64,000 nt of DNA from Palleronia salina. Lineage in GTDB: Bacteria > Pseudomonadota > Alphaproteobacteria > Rhodobacterales > Rhodobacteraceae. Below are positions 29,223 to 38,038 of the stretch, piece after piece. The notes beneath the pieces were generated by a model. The model saw only the letters and a list, made by a program, of their open reading frames with translations. It was not told the origin of the DNA and searched no databases. The stretch covers positions 472,392 to 536,391 of the forward strand of contig NZ_FQZA01000001.1 in assembly GCF_900141995.1 (NCBI RefSeq), written 5' to 3'. Numbering within the stretch: the stretch's first letter is position 1; each line of letters starts with the position of its first letter. The position numbers and the translations under genes are program-made.

Positions 29223-30328
29223 GCGATCCGCGCCTGACGTCTCTGGCGGCCGCGCTGCCCGACACCGTTCCCTTCGTCGGGCCCGAAGCGCAGGAGCGCG
29301 CGGCCAAGGCGGCGTTCCGCGCCCGGCTGGGCGCGAACGAGTCGCCCTTCGGCCCCAGCCCCAAGGCGGTCGAGGCCATGGCCCGCGCGGCGCAGGATGC
29401 GTGGATGTATCCCGACCCCGAGAACCACGAGCTGCGCCAGGCGCTGGCCCAGCATCACGGCGTCGGCGCGGATCACATCGTGGTCGGCGCCGGCATCGAC
29501 GGGCTGCTGGGCTCGACCGTGCGGCTGCTGGTGGACCGGGGCAACGCGGTCGTGACCTCGGACGGCGCCTATCCGACCTTCAACTACCACGTGGCGGGCT
29601 TCGGCGGGGTGCTGCACAAGGTCCCCTACCGCGACGATGCCGAGGACCTGGACGCGCTGCTGGACAAGGCCGTGGAGACGGGCGCCAAGCTGATCTACCT
29701 GTCGAACCCCGACAACCCCATGGGCTCGTGGCACGACGCGGACAGCATCGCCGCCTTCATCGACCGCATTCCCGAGACCTGCGTGCTGGTGCTGGACGAG
29801 GCCTATGCCGAGTGCAGTGCGGCCCGAAGCGCGCCCGCCTGGGCGCCGGAGCATCCGAACGTCATCCGCTTCCGGACCTTCTCCAAGGCCTACGGGATGG
29901 CGGGTGCGCGGATCGGATACGCCGTGGGGCCGAAATCGCTGATCGGGGGCTTCGGCAAGGTGCGCAATCATTTCGGCGTGTCGCGCATCGCCCAGACCGG
30001 CGCGCTCGCCGCTCTCGCCGATACCGACTACCTGGACGAGGTGCGCGAGATGATCGCGCAAAGCGTCGAGCGCATTTCCGCAATCGGGCGCGCGAACGGG
30101 TTGGAGCCGCTGCCCACGGCGACGAACTTCGTCACGCTGGAGTGCGGGCGCGACGGGGATTTCGCCCGGCGCGTGCTGTCATCGCTGGCCGAGCGCGGCG
30201 TTTTCATCCGGATGCCCGGCGTGGCCCCGCTCGACCGTTGCATCCGCGTCTCCTGCGGGCCGGACCGGGACATGGTGACGCTTAAGCAGGCGCTGCCGAT
30301 CGCGCTGGAAATGGCCACGAAAAAGTAA
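29219..30328 (+). CDS. HisC-type pyridoxal-phosphate aminotransferase
   Basis: The 369-residue fold type I aminotransferase has the substrate-end motif [12 protein letters not shown], the PLP aspartate region DEAYAE, and the Schiff-base lysine Lys223 in [14 protein letters not shown]. It resembles histidinol-phosphate aminotransferase, but members outside his operons often act on aromatic or other amino acids, and no his genes are here. The GTG start overlaps the valS stop, so the two are probably cotranscribed. Confidence 0.85.
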   Translation: MSDPRLTSLAAALPDTVPFVGPEAQERAAKAAFRARLGANESPFGPSPKAVEAMARAAQDAWMYPDPENHELRQALAQHHGVGADHIVVGAGIDGLLGSTVRLLVDRGNAVVTSDGAYPTFNYHVAGFGGVLHKVPYRDDAEDLDALLDKAVETGAKLIYLSNPDNPMGSWHDADSIAAFIDRIPETCVLVLDEAYAECSAARSAPAWAPEHPNVIRFRTFSKAYGMAGARIGYAVGPKSLIGGFGKVRNHFGVSRIAQTGALAALADTDYLDEVREMIAQSVERISAIGRANGLEPLPTATNFVTLECGRDGDFARRVLSSLAERGVFIRMPGVAPLDRCIRVSCGPDRDMVTLKQALPIALEMATKK

Positions 30329-30364
30329 CGTGACAGAAATCCGCGGCGCGCTAACCTACGCGAC

Positions 30365-30538
30365 ATGGATTATCCGCGTCAGCCCGCCCCCGACTATACC
30401 CGCGCCTTCCTCGTGTCGCTCGCGCCCCTGGTGTTCATCGCGCTGATGGCGATCTGGGTGATCTGGGGGCTGCTGGCCGCCCTGGGCGTGACCTATGCGT
30501 CCGACAAGGCGATCACGCGGCTGGCGCGCCGGTCCTGA
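30365..30538 (+). CDS. 57-residue single-span membrane protein, unknown function
   Basis: A short open frame encodes 57 residues: a polar proline-rich N-terminus (MDYPRQPAPDYTRAF), one strongly hydrophobic segment (about residues 15-42) and a short basic tail (ITRLARRS). It starts 37 bases after the aminotransferase stop on the same strand. The regular codon bias and clean membrane topology support a real gene. No family is recognised. A hairpin follows its stop. Confidence 0.6.
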   Translation: MDYPRQPAPDYTRAFLVSLAPLVFIALMAIWVIWGLLAALGVTYASDKAITRLARRS

Positions 30539-30554
30539 CGTCGCGCACGCAGCG

Positions 30555-30592
30555 CGTGGGGCGCCACGGGTGTTTTCGGACCAGTGATGGGA
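30555..30592 (+). repeat. Hairpin plus GGACCAGTGATGGGA element, copy 1
   Basis: The stem CGTGG/CCACG with a four-base loop (30555-30568) is followed by GGTGTTTTC and then the 15-base sequence GGACCAGTGATGGGA (30578-30592). The same 15 bases recur 78 bases on in the same orientation. The hairpin and T-rich stretch could end transcription from valS and the small membrane protein gene. Confidence 0.6.
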
Positions 30593-30626
30593 CCGGCCGG
30601 ACGCGCGGCCAAAGCCGCGTTCCGGT

Positions 30627-30670
30627 ATGGCGTGTCGCCGGCCATGAGTATTTGAGGACCAGTGATGGGA
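30627..30670 (+). repeat. Hairpin plus GGACCAGTGATGGGA element, copy 2
   Basis: The stem ATGGC/GCCAT with a nine-base loop (30627-30645) is followed by GAGTATTTGA and the same 15-base sequence at 30656-30670. It has the same architecture as copy 1 with a different stem sequence. It lies just past the stop of the convergent aminotransferase gene. Confidence 0.6.
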
Positions 30671-30680
30671 TGCGGCGCCC

Positions 30681-31886
30681 CTAGCCGGGGTCTGCCGCCG
30701 CGCAGACGGCGGCGGCGGCGTCCAGCGCACCGGGGCCGTGGGGAATGTCGCAGGCCAGAAGCCCGGCCTGCATCACGCCCAGCGTGCCCAGCACCATGTG
30801 CGCGTTCACGTGGCCCATGTGGCCGATGCGGAAGAATCCGCCCGCCTCGGGGCTGCCCGGCTCGGCCATGCCCAGCCCGATGCCCAGCGTCACGCCGCCC
30901 GTGAACTCGCACCAGTGGCGCAGGCGGTCGGCCCGGTCGCCCCCCAGCCGGATCGCGGTGACCGCGTGGCTGCGATGCGCGTGGTCGGCCATGTTGACCT
31001 CGAGCGGGCCGCCCTGCCCCCAGGCATCGAGCGCCGCCCAGATGGCGCGGGCCAGCGTCGCGTGCCGCGCGAGCACGCGGTCGAGCCCTTCGTCGTGGAT
31101 CATGTCGAGCGCCGTGCGAAGACCGTAGAGGTGATGGGTCGGCGCGGTGCCGTCGAAATAGAGATAGAGCTGATCCGGATCGGTGCGCGGCCGCCAGTCC
31201 CAGTAATGGGTGACGCAGCCGGCCGTCTCGCGCGCGGCATCGGCGCGGTCGTTGTACCACACGAACCCGATGCCCGGCGGGGTCATCAGCCCCTTCTGGC
31301 TGGCCGCGATGGTCACGTCGACGCCCCAGGCGTCCATCTCGAACGGGTCGCAGGCCAGCGACGCGATGCAATCGGCCAGCAGCAGCGCGGGATGCCCGGT
31401 TTCGTCCAGCGCCGCGCGGATGGCGGCGATGTCGTTACGGATGCCGGTGGAGGTGTCGACATAGACCACCGGCAGCGCCTTGATGCGATGCTCGGTATCG
31501 GCGCGCAGCACCTCGGCCACGCGGGCCGCGTCGATGGGGTCGCGCTTGCCGAAATCCAGGATCTCGACCTCGGCGCCCAGCCGCCGCGCGATATCGGACC
31601 AGCCATGGGCGAAGCGCCCCGTGGCGGGCACCAGCAGCCGGTCGCCGGGCGACAGGATATTGGCCAGCGCCGCCTCCCAGATCCCGTGGCCGTTGGCGAT
31701 GTAGATGGCGCAGTGCGCTTCGGTCCTCGCAACGCGTTTCAGGTCCGCGATGATCCCCGGCATCATCTCGCGCAGCTCGCCGGTATAGATGTTGGGCGCG
31801 GCGCGGTGCATTGCCCGCAGGACGGCATCGGGCACCACCGAGGGGCCGGGAATGGCAAGGTAGGAGCGGCCATTGGCAAGCGACAT
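30681..31886 (-). CDS. Class V aminotransferase (alanine/serine-glyoxylate aminotransferase family)
   Basis: The 401-residue PLP enzyme begins with the family hallmark PGPSVVPDAVLRAM. It has the cofactor aspartate in LLLADCIASLA (Asp171) and the Schiff-base lysine at residue 198 in AASQKGLMTPPG. Members move amino groups from serine or alanine to glyoxylate or similar keto acids. The exact donor and acceptor cannot be fixed. It is divergent from ygfZ with 133 bases between starts. The C-terminal end is alanine-rich. Confidence 0.87.
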   Translation of the reverse strand: MSLANGRSYLAIPGPSVVPDAVLRAMHRAAPNIYTGELREMMPGIIADLKRVARTEAHCAIYIANGHGIWEAALANILSPGDRLLVPATGRFAHGWSDIARRLGAEVEILDFGKRDPIDAARVAEVLRADTEHRIKALPVVYVDTSTGIRNDIAAIRAALDETGHPALLLADCIASLACDPFEMDAWGVDVTIAASQKGLMTPPGIGFVWYNDRADAARETAGCVTHYWDWRPRTDPDQLYLYFDGTAPTHHLYGLRTALDMIHDEGLDRVLARHATLARAIWAALDAWGQGGPLEVNMADHAHRSHAVTAIRLGGDRADRLRHWCEFTGGVTLGIGLGMAEPGSPEAGGFFRIGHMGHVNAHMVLGTLGVMQAGLLACDIPHGPGALDAAAAVCAAADPG

Positions 31887-32019
31887 GGATCGGAATCCTT
31901 CAACGATGACTTGATCTTCGCGTAGGCGCGGGGCGCGGCGGCGTCAATTGCGCATTGACCGCGGACGCCCGGCATCCCAGCTAATGCCGCAGAGGCAAAC
32001 CAGAGGGGGCAGACTGACC

Positions 32020-32751
32020 ATGGGCCGCAAGGTGATCGCGCTGACGGGGAAGGACCGCGTCGACTTCCTGCAGGACATGGTGACGAACGACGTCACCCAA
32101 CCGGGCGCGCTGGTCTATGCCGCGCTGCTGACGCCGCAGGGAAAGTACCTGGCGGATTTCTTCGTCTCGCACCGGGCCGACGCGATGCTGATCGACGTGG
32201 CCGATGATCTGGCCGAGGGGCTGATGCAGAGGTTGTCCATGTATCGCCTCCGCCGCGACGTGGGCCTGGAAATGACCGACTTGGTGGTGTCGCGCGGGAC
32301 CGGCGCGGCCCCCGAGGGCGCCCTGGCGGACCCGCGGCATCCGGACCTGGGCTGGCGCATGATCGGCGACACGGACGCGAGCGACGCGACCGACTGGGAC
32401 GCGCTGCGCGTCGCGCTGGTCGTGCCGCAATCGGGGATCGAGCTGCGGCCGAACGACAGCTACCCGCTGGAATTCGGGCTGGACCGGCTGAACGGCATCG
32501 ACTTCCGCAAGGGCTGCTACGTGGGCCAGGAGGTTACGGCGCGGATGAAACACAAGACCCAGCTGAAGAAGGGCCTGGTGCAGGTGGCCGTGACCGGTGC
32601 GGCAAAGCCCGGAACCGAGATCACCGCGGCGGGCAAGCCCGCGGGCACATTGTTCACCCAGTCGGGTGAGCGGGCGCTGGCCTGGCTGCGGTTCGACCGG
32701 GCGGGCGCGGGCATGCAGGCGGGGGACGCGGTCGTCGCCTACGATGGCTGA
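32020..32751 (+). CDS. ygfZ: YgfZ/GcvT-like folate-binding iron-sulfur assembly factor
   Basis: The 243-residue protein carries the diagnostic motif K-G-C-Y-V-G-Q-E (residues 164-171, Cys166) in a GcvT-like folate-binding fold. YgfZ helps maintain certain iron-sulfur enzymes such as MiaB, probably by a folate-dependent step. The ATG at 32020 follows AGAGGGGG at good distance; the longer frame has no ribosome site. Its end overlaps the next gene by 8 bases. Confidence 0.92.
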   Translation: MGRKVIALTGKDRVDFLQDMVTNDVTQPGALVYAALLTPQGKYLADFFVSHRADAMLIDVADDLAEGLMQRLSMYRLRRDVGLEMTDLVVSRGTGAAPEGALADPRHPDLGWRMIGDTDASDATDWDALRVALVVPQSGIELRPNDSYPLEFGLDRLNGIDFRKGCYVGQEVTARMKHKTQLKKGLVQVAVTGAAKPGTEITAAGKPAGTLFTQSGERALAWLRFDRAGAGMQAGDAVVAYDG

Positions 32752-33550
32752 CCTGGCCACATCCGTGGCGACGGCCCTGGGGGTCGCGGTCAGCGACAGC
32801 GTGCGCCTCCAGGGGGGTGACCTGTCCAGCGTCGCCCGCGTGACCCTGGAAGACGGACGGCGTGTCATCGCGAAAAGCGGCGGAGACGCCGGCACGGAGG
32901 CCGAGATGCTGCACGCCATCGCCGCGACGGGGTGCCCGGCCCCGAAGGTGCTCTGGCACGGGGATGACCTGCTGATTCTCTCCGAACTGGAGGAAGCCCG
33001 TGGCAGCGATGCGGGTTGGGCCGAGGCGGGTCGCGCCATTGCCGCGATGCACACGGCGCAGGGTGACAAGTTTGGCTGGCACGCAGACACCGCCTTCGGC
33101 CATGTCCCCTGCCCCGCAGCGCCCACCGACGACTGGACCACCTTCTGGGCCGAGAGACGCCTGCTGGCCTGGCCCGGACACCTTCCGCGCGACACGGCTC
33201 GCCGGGTCGAGCGGCTGGCCGCGCGCCTGCCCGACCTGCTGCCGAAAGACCCCGCGCCCGGCCTGCTGCACGGGGACCTGTGGCAGGGCAACGTGCTTTT
33301 GTCGGGGGACAGCTTTTCCGGCCTGATCGATCCGGCCTGCTACCACGGACATGCCGAGGTGGACCTGGCCATGCTGACGGTCTTCGGCAATCCGCCCGCC
33401 AGCTTCTGGGACGCATACGGCCCGCTGGAGCCGGGCTGGGACGACCGCCGGCCGATCTACCAGCTCTGGCCGGCGCTGGTGCATCTGCGCCTGTTCGGCG
33501 CGGGCTATCGCGGGATGGTGGACGGGCTACTGGACCGCGCGGGCGTCTAG
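32744..33550 (+). CDS. Fructosamine kinase family protein
   Basis: The 268-residue protein has a kinase-like fold: an N-terminal lobe with the ATP-lysine segment RRVIAKSG, the catalytic loop [12 protein letters not shown], and the metal-binding [17 protein letters not shown]. Fructosamine kinases phosphorylate ketosamines on glycated amines, allowing their repair. The gene starts inside ygfZ (8-base overlap) and ends with its stop overlapping the convergent efp stop by four bases. The true substrate is not known. Confidence 0.87.
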   Translation: MADLATSVATALGVAVSDSVRLQGGDLSSVARVTLEDGRRVIAKSGGDAGTEAEMLHAIAATGCPAPKVLWHGDDLLILSELEEARGSDAGWAEAGRAIAAMHTAQGDKFGWHADTAFGHVPCPAAPTDDWTTFWAERRLLAWPGHLPRDTARRVERLAARLPDLLPKDPAPGLLHGDLWQGNVLLSGDSFSGLIDPACYHGHAEVDLAMLTVFGNPPASFWDAYGPLEPGWDDRRPIYQLWPALVHLRLFGAGYRGMVDGLLDRAGV

Positions 33551-34110
33551 GCGCGCTCGGCGTATTCCATCGTCTCGGTGTTGACGACGACATCCTCGTC
33601 CTGTCCGACGAAGGGCGGCACCATGACCTTCACGCCGTTGTCGAGGATTGCGGGCTTGAAGCTGTTGGCCGCAGTCTGGCCCTTCACCACCGGCTCGGTC
33701 TCGACCACCTTGCAGGTGACCTTCTGCGGCAGGGTCGCGTTCAGCGCCTCGGACTCGTAGTACTCGATCTGGATGGTCATGCCGTCCTGAAGGAACGGCC
33801 TCCGCTCGCCCAGGATGTCGGCCGGAAGCTCGATCTGCTCGAAGGTCTCGTTGTCCATGAAGACCAGCATGCCGTCGGTCTCGTAAAGGAACTGCTGGTC
33901 CTTCTGCTCGAGCCGCACGCGGTCGACCTTGTCGGCACTGCGGAAGCGCTCGTTCAGCTTCGAGCCGTTGCGCAGGTTGCGCATCTCGACCTGGGCAAAA
34001 GCGCCGCCCTTTCCGGGCTTTACGTGATCCACCTTCACGGCGGCCCAGAGGCCGCCATTGTGCTCCAGGACGTTCCCGGGGCGGATCTCGTTTCCGTTGA
34101 TTTTAGGCAT
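33547..34110 (-). CDS. efp: Elongation factor P
   Basis: The 187-residue factor relieves ribosome stalling at polyproline stretches. It has the three-domain beta-barrel layout. The loop VKPGKGGAF puts Lys34 at the tip, as in factors beta-lysylated by EpmA, not the Arg32 rhamnosylated type. The ATG at 34110 gives the standard [12 protein letters not shown] start. No epmA/epmB is seen in the window. Confidence 0.97.
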   Translation of the reverse strand: MPKINGNEIRPGNVLEHNGGLWAAVKVDHVKPGKGGAFAQVEMRNLRNGSKLNERFRSADKVDRVRLEQKDQQFLYETDGMLVFMDNETFEQIELPADILGERRPFLQDGMTIQIEYYESEALNATLPQKVTCKVVETEPVVKGQTAANSFKPAILDNGVKVMVPPFVGQDEDVVVNTETMEYAERA

Positions 34111-34327
34111 TGGGCAAAACCGTGACAAAAGGTTGATCGACTATTCGGGGCACCTATATCTGTGGTTCGAAACGGCTGCAACATGGCCGATCTGGGGTGC
34201 TTGATCCTGCGGCTATGCTCGCAGCGCATGGCTGGTATTCCGAAACAAGGTGACAAAAGCGGTCCAAATGGTCCATAAGGGCCGTCACGCCGCAAGTGCA
34301 AACGGAAAGAGCAATAAGGATCGTCGT

Positions 34328-34645
34328 ATGACCGACTTCGTTGACGGAACCGCATTCAACCACGAGCAGGGCAATCGCGCGCGCAAATTGTTTGCCGCCG
34401 TGGTCTTGGCTGCGCTGGACGATGCGATTGCCGATGACAAGAAATATGGCAACGGCCCCGAGCAGATTGCCCGCTGGGCGCGGTCGCGCGACGGTCGCGA
34501 AGTGCTGAGCTGCGCCGGTATCGACCCGAACGAACGCGTCGTGTCGGGGCTGATGGAATTCGTGTCGAAAGGCGTGCGCACCTCGGTCGCGCTGAGCCGC
34601 GAGGAAAGCGAGCGTCGCAACGCCGCCCAGGCCGAAGCCGCCTGA
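34328..34645 (+). CDS. Small conserved rhodobacteral protein (DUF6280 type)
   Basis: The 105-residue soluble protein is helical and starts MTDFVDGTAFNHEQGNRARK. From memory it matches the DUF6280 family widespread in Rhodobacteraceae; its function is unknown. The ATG at 34328 follows AAGGA at proper spacing. Earlier in-frame ATGs at 34250 and 34268 lack one. A strong terminator follows, so the gene is a separate transcription unit, divergent from efp across a 217-base spacer. Confidence 0.75.
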   Translation: MTDFVDGTAFNHEQGNRARKLFAAVVLAALDDAIADDKKYGNGPEQIARWARSRDGREVLSCAGIDPNERVVSGLMEFVSKGVRTSVALSREESERRNAAQAEAA

Positions 34646-34673
34646 GCCGACGACACTTGCACGACCCCTTTTC

Positions 34674-34704
34674 AACGCCGCGGCTGAACCCCGCGGCGTT
34701 TTTT
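34674..34704 (+). terminator. Strong rho-independent terminator after the DUF6280-type gene
   Basis: The perfect 10-bp stem AACGCCGCGG/CCGCGGCGTT with a seven-base loop runs directly into six T residues. Confidence 0.92.
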
Positions 34705-34731
34705 CGTGCGGCGCCCGGCAGTCGGGACGGA

Positions 34732-35295
34732 TCAGAGCAGAAGCGGCCAGAGGATCGCGGGCGCCAGTTGCGCGGCGCCGATGGCGACGAAACCGGCCCG
34801 CGCGCGCCAATCGGAGTGGCGCACCAGCAGGATCGCCCCCAGCACCACGACAAGGGCAAGCTCCAGCATCCCGACAAGACGGCCGCCCTCCCCCTCCCAG
34901 TAGGAGATGGGCGAGATGAACTTCCAGTCGGTGAGCGGCCAGAAATGGGCGCGTGCGTCGTGGCTGTGCAGCGGAAAGTCGAAGGCCAGGTGCACCAGCG
35001 CGGCCCCGGTGAAGGCGATGGCCCAGCCGCGCCCCGACCACCATGCCATGGCAAAGGCCAGCGCCCACAGCACGAAGGAATTGTCGACGGCAAAGACCTG
35101 CTGCCACGCGGCCGAGTAATAGAGCTCGCCGAACACGCGGCCCGCCGGGATGCCCATGGCCAGCGCCACGCTCGCCATCAGGTAAAGCGACAGGTCGGGG
35201 GCGAAGGACCCCGCGATGGCGCCCCAGGTGCGGCCCCGGTCGCCCGCCCGGCTGAACAGCGCGGCGCCCATGATCAGGTGGGTCGGGGTATTCAC
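34732..35295 (-). CDS. DUF457/YdjM-like membrane protein (often mislabelled as a CobQ-type protein)
   Basis: The 187-residue protein has four to five membrane spans. Its N-terminal TPTHLIMGAALF and internal HLAFDFPLHSHDA motifs, with conserved His and Asp, resemble the membrane-bound metal-dependent hydrolase family (DUF457). I assign no cobalamin role: such genes next to cobQ sometimes inherit its name. It is divergent from cobQ with 58 bases between starts. Confidence 0.65.
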   Translation of the reverse strand: MNTPTHLIMGAALFSRAGDRGRTWGAIAGSFAPDLSLYLMASVALAMGIPAGRVFGELYYSAAWQQVFAVDNSFVLWALAFAMAWWSGRGWAIAFTGAALVHLAFDFPLHSHDARAHFWPLTDWKFISPISYWEGEGGRLVGMLELALVVVLGAILLVRHSDWRARAGFVAIGAAQLAPAILWPLLL

Positions 35296-35353
35296 GGCTC
35301 TTTTCCTTTCGCGGCCCGCCCGCTAGGGCGATGGCAGGGTTGAAGGGGCGGAC

Positions 35354-36814
35354 ATGACCAGGGCCATCATGATCCAGGGCGCGGGGTCGAACGTGGGCAA
35401 GTCGATGCTCGTCGCGGGTATCGCCCGGGCCATGCTGCGCCGGGGCCTGAGCGTGGCGCCCTTCAAGCCGCAGAACATGTCGAACAATGCCGCCGTGACC
35501 GAGGATGGCGGCGAGATCGGGCGCGCGCAAGCGCTCCAGGCCCGCGCGGCGGGCCTTGCACCGCGCGTGGACATGAACCCTGTCCTCCTGAAGCCCGAAT
35601 CCGAGCAAGGCGCGCAGGTCATCGTGCAGGGCCACCGCGTGGGCACCATGCGCGCGCGCGAATACGGCAGCCGCAAGGCCGAACTGATGCCGCGCGTGCT
35701 GGAGAGCTTCCACCGCCTGGCCGCCACCGCCGACCTGGTCGTGGTCGAGGGGGCGGGCAGCCCGGCCGAGGTGAACCTGCGCGCGGGCGACATCGCCAAC
35801 ATGGGTTTCGCCGAGGCCGCGGGTGTGCCCGTGGTGCTGGTGGGCGATATCGACCGGGGCGGCGTCATCGCGCAATGCGTGGGCACGCACGCGGTGCTGC
35901 CGCCCGCCGACCGCGACCGTATCCGCGGCTTCGCCATCAACAAGTTCCGGGGTGACACGCGGCTGTTCAACGACGGCTACCAGATGATCGCCGCGCGCAC
36001 CGGCTGGGCCGGCCTGGGCGTGGTCCCCTGGTTCGACGATGCGTGGCGCCTGCCGGCCGAGGATGTGCTGGACCTCGACCGTCCGGCCCGCAACGCGGGC
36101 GCGCTGGTTGTCGCCGTGCCGCGACTGGGCCGGATCGCCAATTTCGACGACCTGGACCCGCTGGCGGCCGAGCCGGGCGTCTCCCTGAGGATGATCGCGC
36201 CCGGCCAGCCGCTGCCCGGCGACGCGGACCTGGTGCTGCTGCCGGGATCCAAGTCGACCATCGCCGACCTGGCCGCCTTCCGCGCGGCGGGCTGGGACAT
36301 CGACCTGGCCGCGCATCTGCGGCGCGGCGGCCACGTGATGGGGATCTGCGGCGGTTACCAGATGCTGGGCCGCCGGATCGAGGATCCCGACGGCATCGAG
36401 GGCCCGCCCGGTGGCGTCGACGGGCTGGGTCACCTGGACGTGGTCACGCGGATGCGCCCCGAGAAGCGCCTGTCGGTCTCGCACGCCACCCACGCCGACA
36501 CCGGCCTGCCGGTCAGCGGCTACGAGATCCACCTGGGCCATACCGAGGGTCCGGACGGCGACCGGGCCTGGCTGCGGCTGGACGGTCGGCCCGAGGGCGC
36601 GGCCTCGCCCGACGGGCGGGTCTTGGGCTGCTACCTGCACGGGCTGTTCAACGGGGACGATTTCCGGCGCTGGTATCTACAGCGTCTGGGCGCTGCCCCG
36701 TCCGAGGTCGGCTTCGACGACGGGGTCGACGCCACGCTGGACGCCTTGGCGGATCATCTGGAACGGCACATGGACCTCGACCGCCTGCTGTCGCTGGCGG
36801 CGACGGTCGGCTAG
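35354..36814 (+). CDS. cobQ: Cobyric acid synthase
   Basis: CobQ adds four amide groups to adenosylcobyrinic acid a,c-diamide using glutamine and ATP. The 486-residue protein has an N-terminal dethiobiotin-synthetase-like ATPase with P-loop GAGSNVGKS (about residues 9-17) and a C-terminal class I glutamine amidotransferase with nucleophile Cys332 in [11 protein letters not shown] and a late His in CYLHGLF. No other cob gene lies in the window. It is convergent with the PopZ-like gene, six bases apart. Confidence 0.95.
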   Translation: MTRAIMIQGAGSNVGKSMLVAGIARAMLRRGLSVAPFKPQNMSNNAAVTEDGGEIGRAQALQARAAGLAPRVDMNPVLLKPESEQGAQVIVQGHRVGTMRAREYGSRKAELMPRVLESFHRLAATADLVVVEGAGSPAEVNLRAGDIANMGFAEAAGVPVVLVGDIDRGGVIAQCVGTHAVLPPADRDRIRGFAINKFRGDTRLFNDGYQMIAARTGWAGLGVVPWFDDAWRLPAEDVLDLDRPARNAGALVVAVPRLGRIANFDDLDPLAAEPGVSLRMIAPGQPLPGDADLVLLPGSKSTIADLAAFRAAGWDIDLAAHLRRGGHVMGICGGYQMLGRRIEDPDGIEGPPGGVDGLGHLDVVTRMRPEKRLSVSHATHADTGLPVSGYEIHLGHTEGPDGDRAWLRLDGRPEGAASPDGRVLGCYLHGLFNGDDFRRWYLQRLGAAPSEVGFDDGVDATLDALADHLERHMDLDRLLSLAATVG

Positions 36815-36820
36815 GCCGGA

Positions 36821-37933
36821 TTACTCGAAATTGCGGACGGTGATGGCGCGCATGATCTCGCGCCGGACCAGCTTGCGCACGTTGCGGGTGATCCGTTCGC
36901 CCAGGGCGCCCTGCAATTCCTCGCGCACGATCTCGGCCACGAGGTCGCGCAGCGCGGATTCGTCCAGGATGCCATCCTCGGCCATGTCGTCGTCCTCGAA
37001 CCCGTTCGGCGCATCGGACGCGGGCTCGGCTTGCGGCCGGGCGCGGCCTTCCGCGCGCAAGGTGTCATCGGGCGCGTCGTCGATGTCGGCCTGATCCTCG
37101 GTCCCGGCGAACGGGTCCGCCGGGCCGGAGTCGCGGTAAGTCGCCTCGGCGCCGTGGGACCGGCTGCCCTGCATGGCGCGATGGCGGAAGGCCGGGGTCG
37201 GGTCGGACGTCTCGGGTGTCTCAAGGGACGACCCGGTTTCGGCGTGGTCATCGTTCGCCACACCCAGCTCGTCACCGGACAGCGCATCCGCGCCATCGGA
37301 TTGCGACGCGGCCTGCTGCACCAGCGCCTCGATCGACGCGGAGTCTGCGGCGCCCGCACCGCTCCGGGTGCGGAAGCTGGGATAAGCGGTGGGGATATGC
37401 TGCTTCTGGTCTTCGCTGCCGTCAGGCTCGAAATCCGCACCGGAGGAGACGGCGCTTTCCAACTGCGCGATACGATCCTCGAGACTGGACGATCCGCCGG
37501 AGCGTCCGTCGCCCACGAGCCTGAGCGCGATGTCATCGAGGGACCGGGCCGCGGGACGCGCGCCGGCGGATGCGGGCGTCTCGTGCTCAGTCACCCGACG
37601 CGCGTCTTGCCGGGTCGGCCGATCGTGGGCGGTGTCATCCAGGGTGTCACGCAGCGCACCGGCCGGATCATCCTCCAGCCTCCGGGCCGCGGCATCGCCG
37701 GGCTCCGCTCCGGCATCGCGACCGACCCCGTTGGCGAAGGCGCGGTTGGCCGGGGCGGCATCGCCGGACCCGTGCGTACCCACCCTCTGATCCGAGGTCA
37801 GGACGAGTTTCGAGGCCGGCGCCCGGGTCGCGGGACGAGGCCTGCCACCACCGGACTGGGAATCGATCGAGACGAGCCTGCGGATCGAAGCCAGCACGTC
37901 TTCGATTTCGGGCGTTTTCGCTGGGTCGGACAT
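36821..37933 (-). CDS. PopZ-like polar organising protein (DUF2497 type)
   Basis: The 370-residue protein is mostly low-complexity, acidic and proline/alanine-rich, between two short conserved ends. The N-terminus, TPEIEDVLASIRRLVSID, resembles the PopZ client-binding helix; the C-terminus (about 320-370: ALRDLVAEIVREELQG, then ITRNVRKLVRREIM) resembles its oligomerisation helices. PopZ forms polar condensates that anchor the chromosome origin. It lies after pcm and tolC on the same strand, an order I recall around popZ in other alphaproteobacteria. The disordered linker is long compared with Caulobacter PopZ. Function is inferred. Confidence 0.65.
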   Translation of the reverse strand: MSDPAKTPEIEDVLASIRRLVSIDSQSGGGRPRPATRAPASKLVLTSDQRVGTHGSGDAAPANRAFANGVGRDAGAEPGDAAARRLEDDPAGALRDTLDDTAHDRPTRQDARRVTEHETPASAGARPAARSLDDIALRLVGDGRSGGSSSLEDRIAQLESAVSSGADFEPDGSEDQKQHIPTAYPSFRTRSGAGAADSASIEALVQQAASQSDGADALSGDELGVANDDHAETGSSLETPETSDPTPAFRHRAMQGSRSHGAEATYRDSGPADPFAGTEDQADIDDAPDDTLRAEGRARPQAEPASDAPNGFEDDDMAEDGILDESALRDLVAEIVREELQGALGERITRNVRKLVRREIMRAITVRNFE

Positions 37934-38038
37934 TTACCTGCCTCTTTGTCGCTCGTGCCTTTTCAACGAGGTTAGCCGCTTGCAGGGCGCCGCACAACGT
38001 TCGCGTGCGCGACCCCTCTTCAGCCTGGCACGCGGGAC

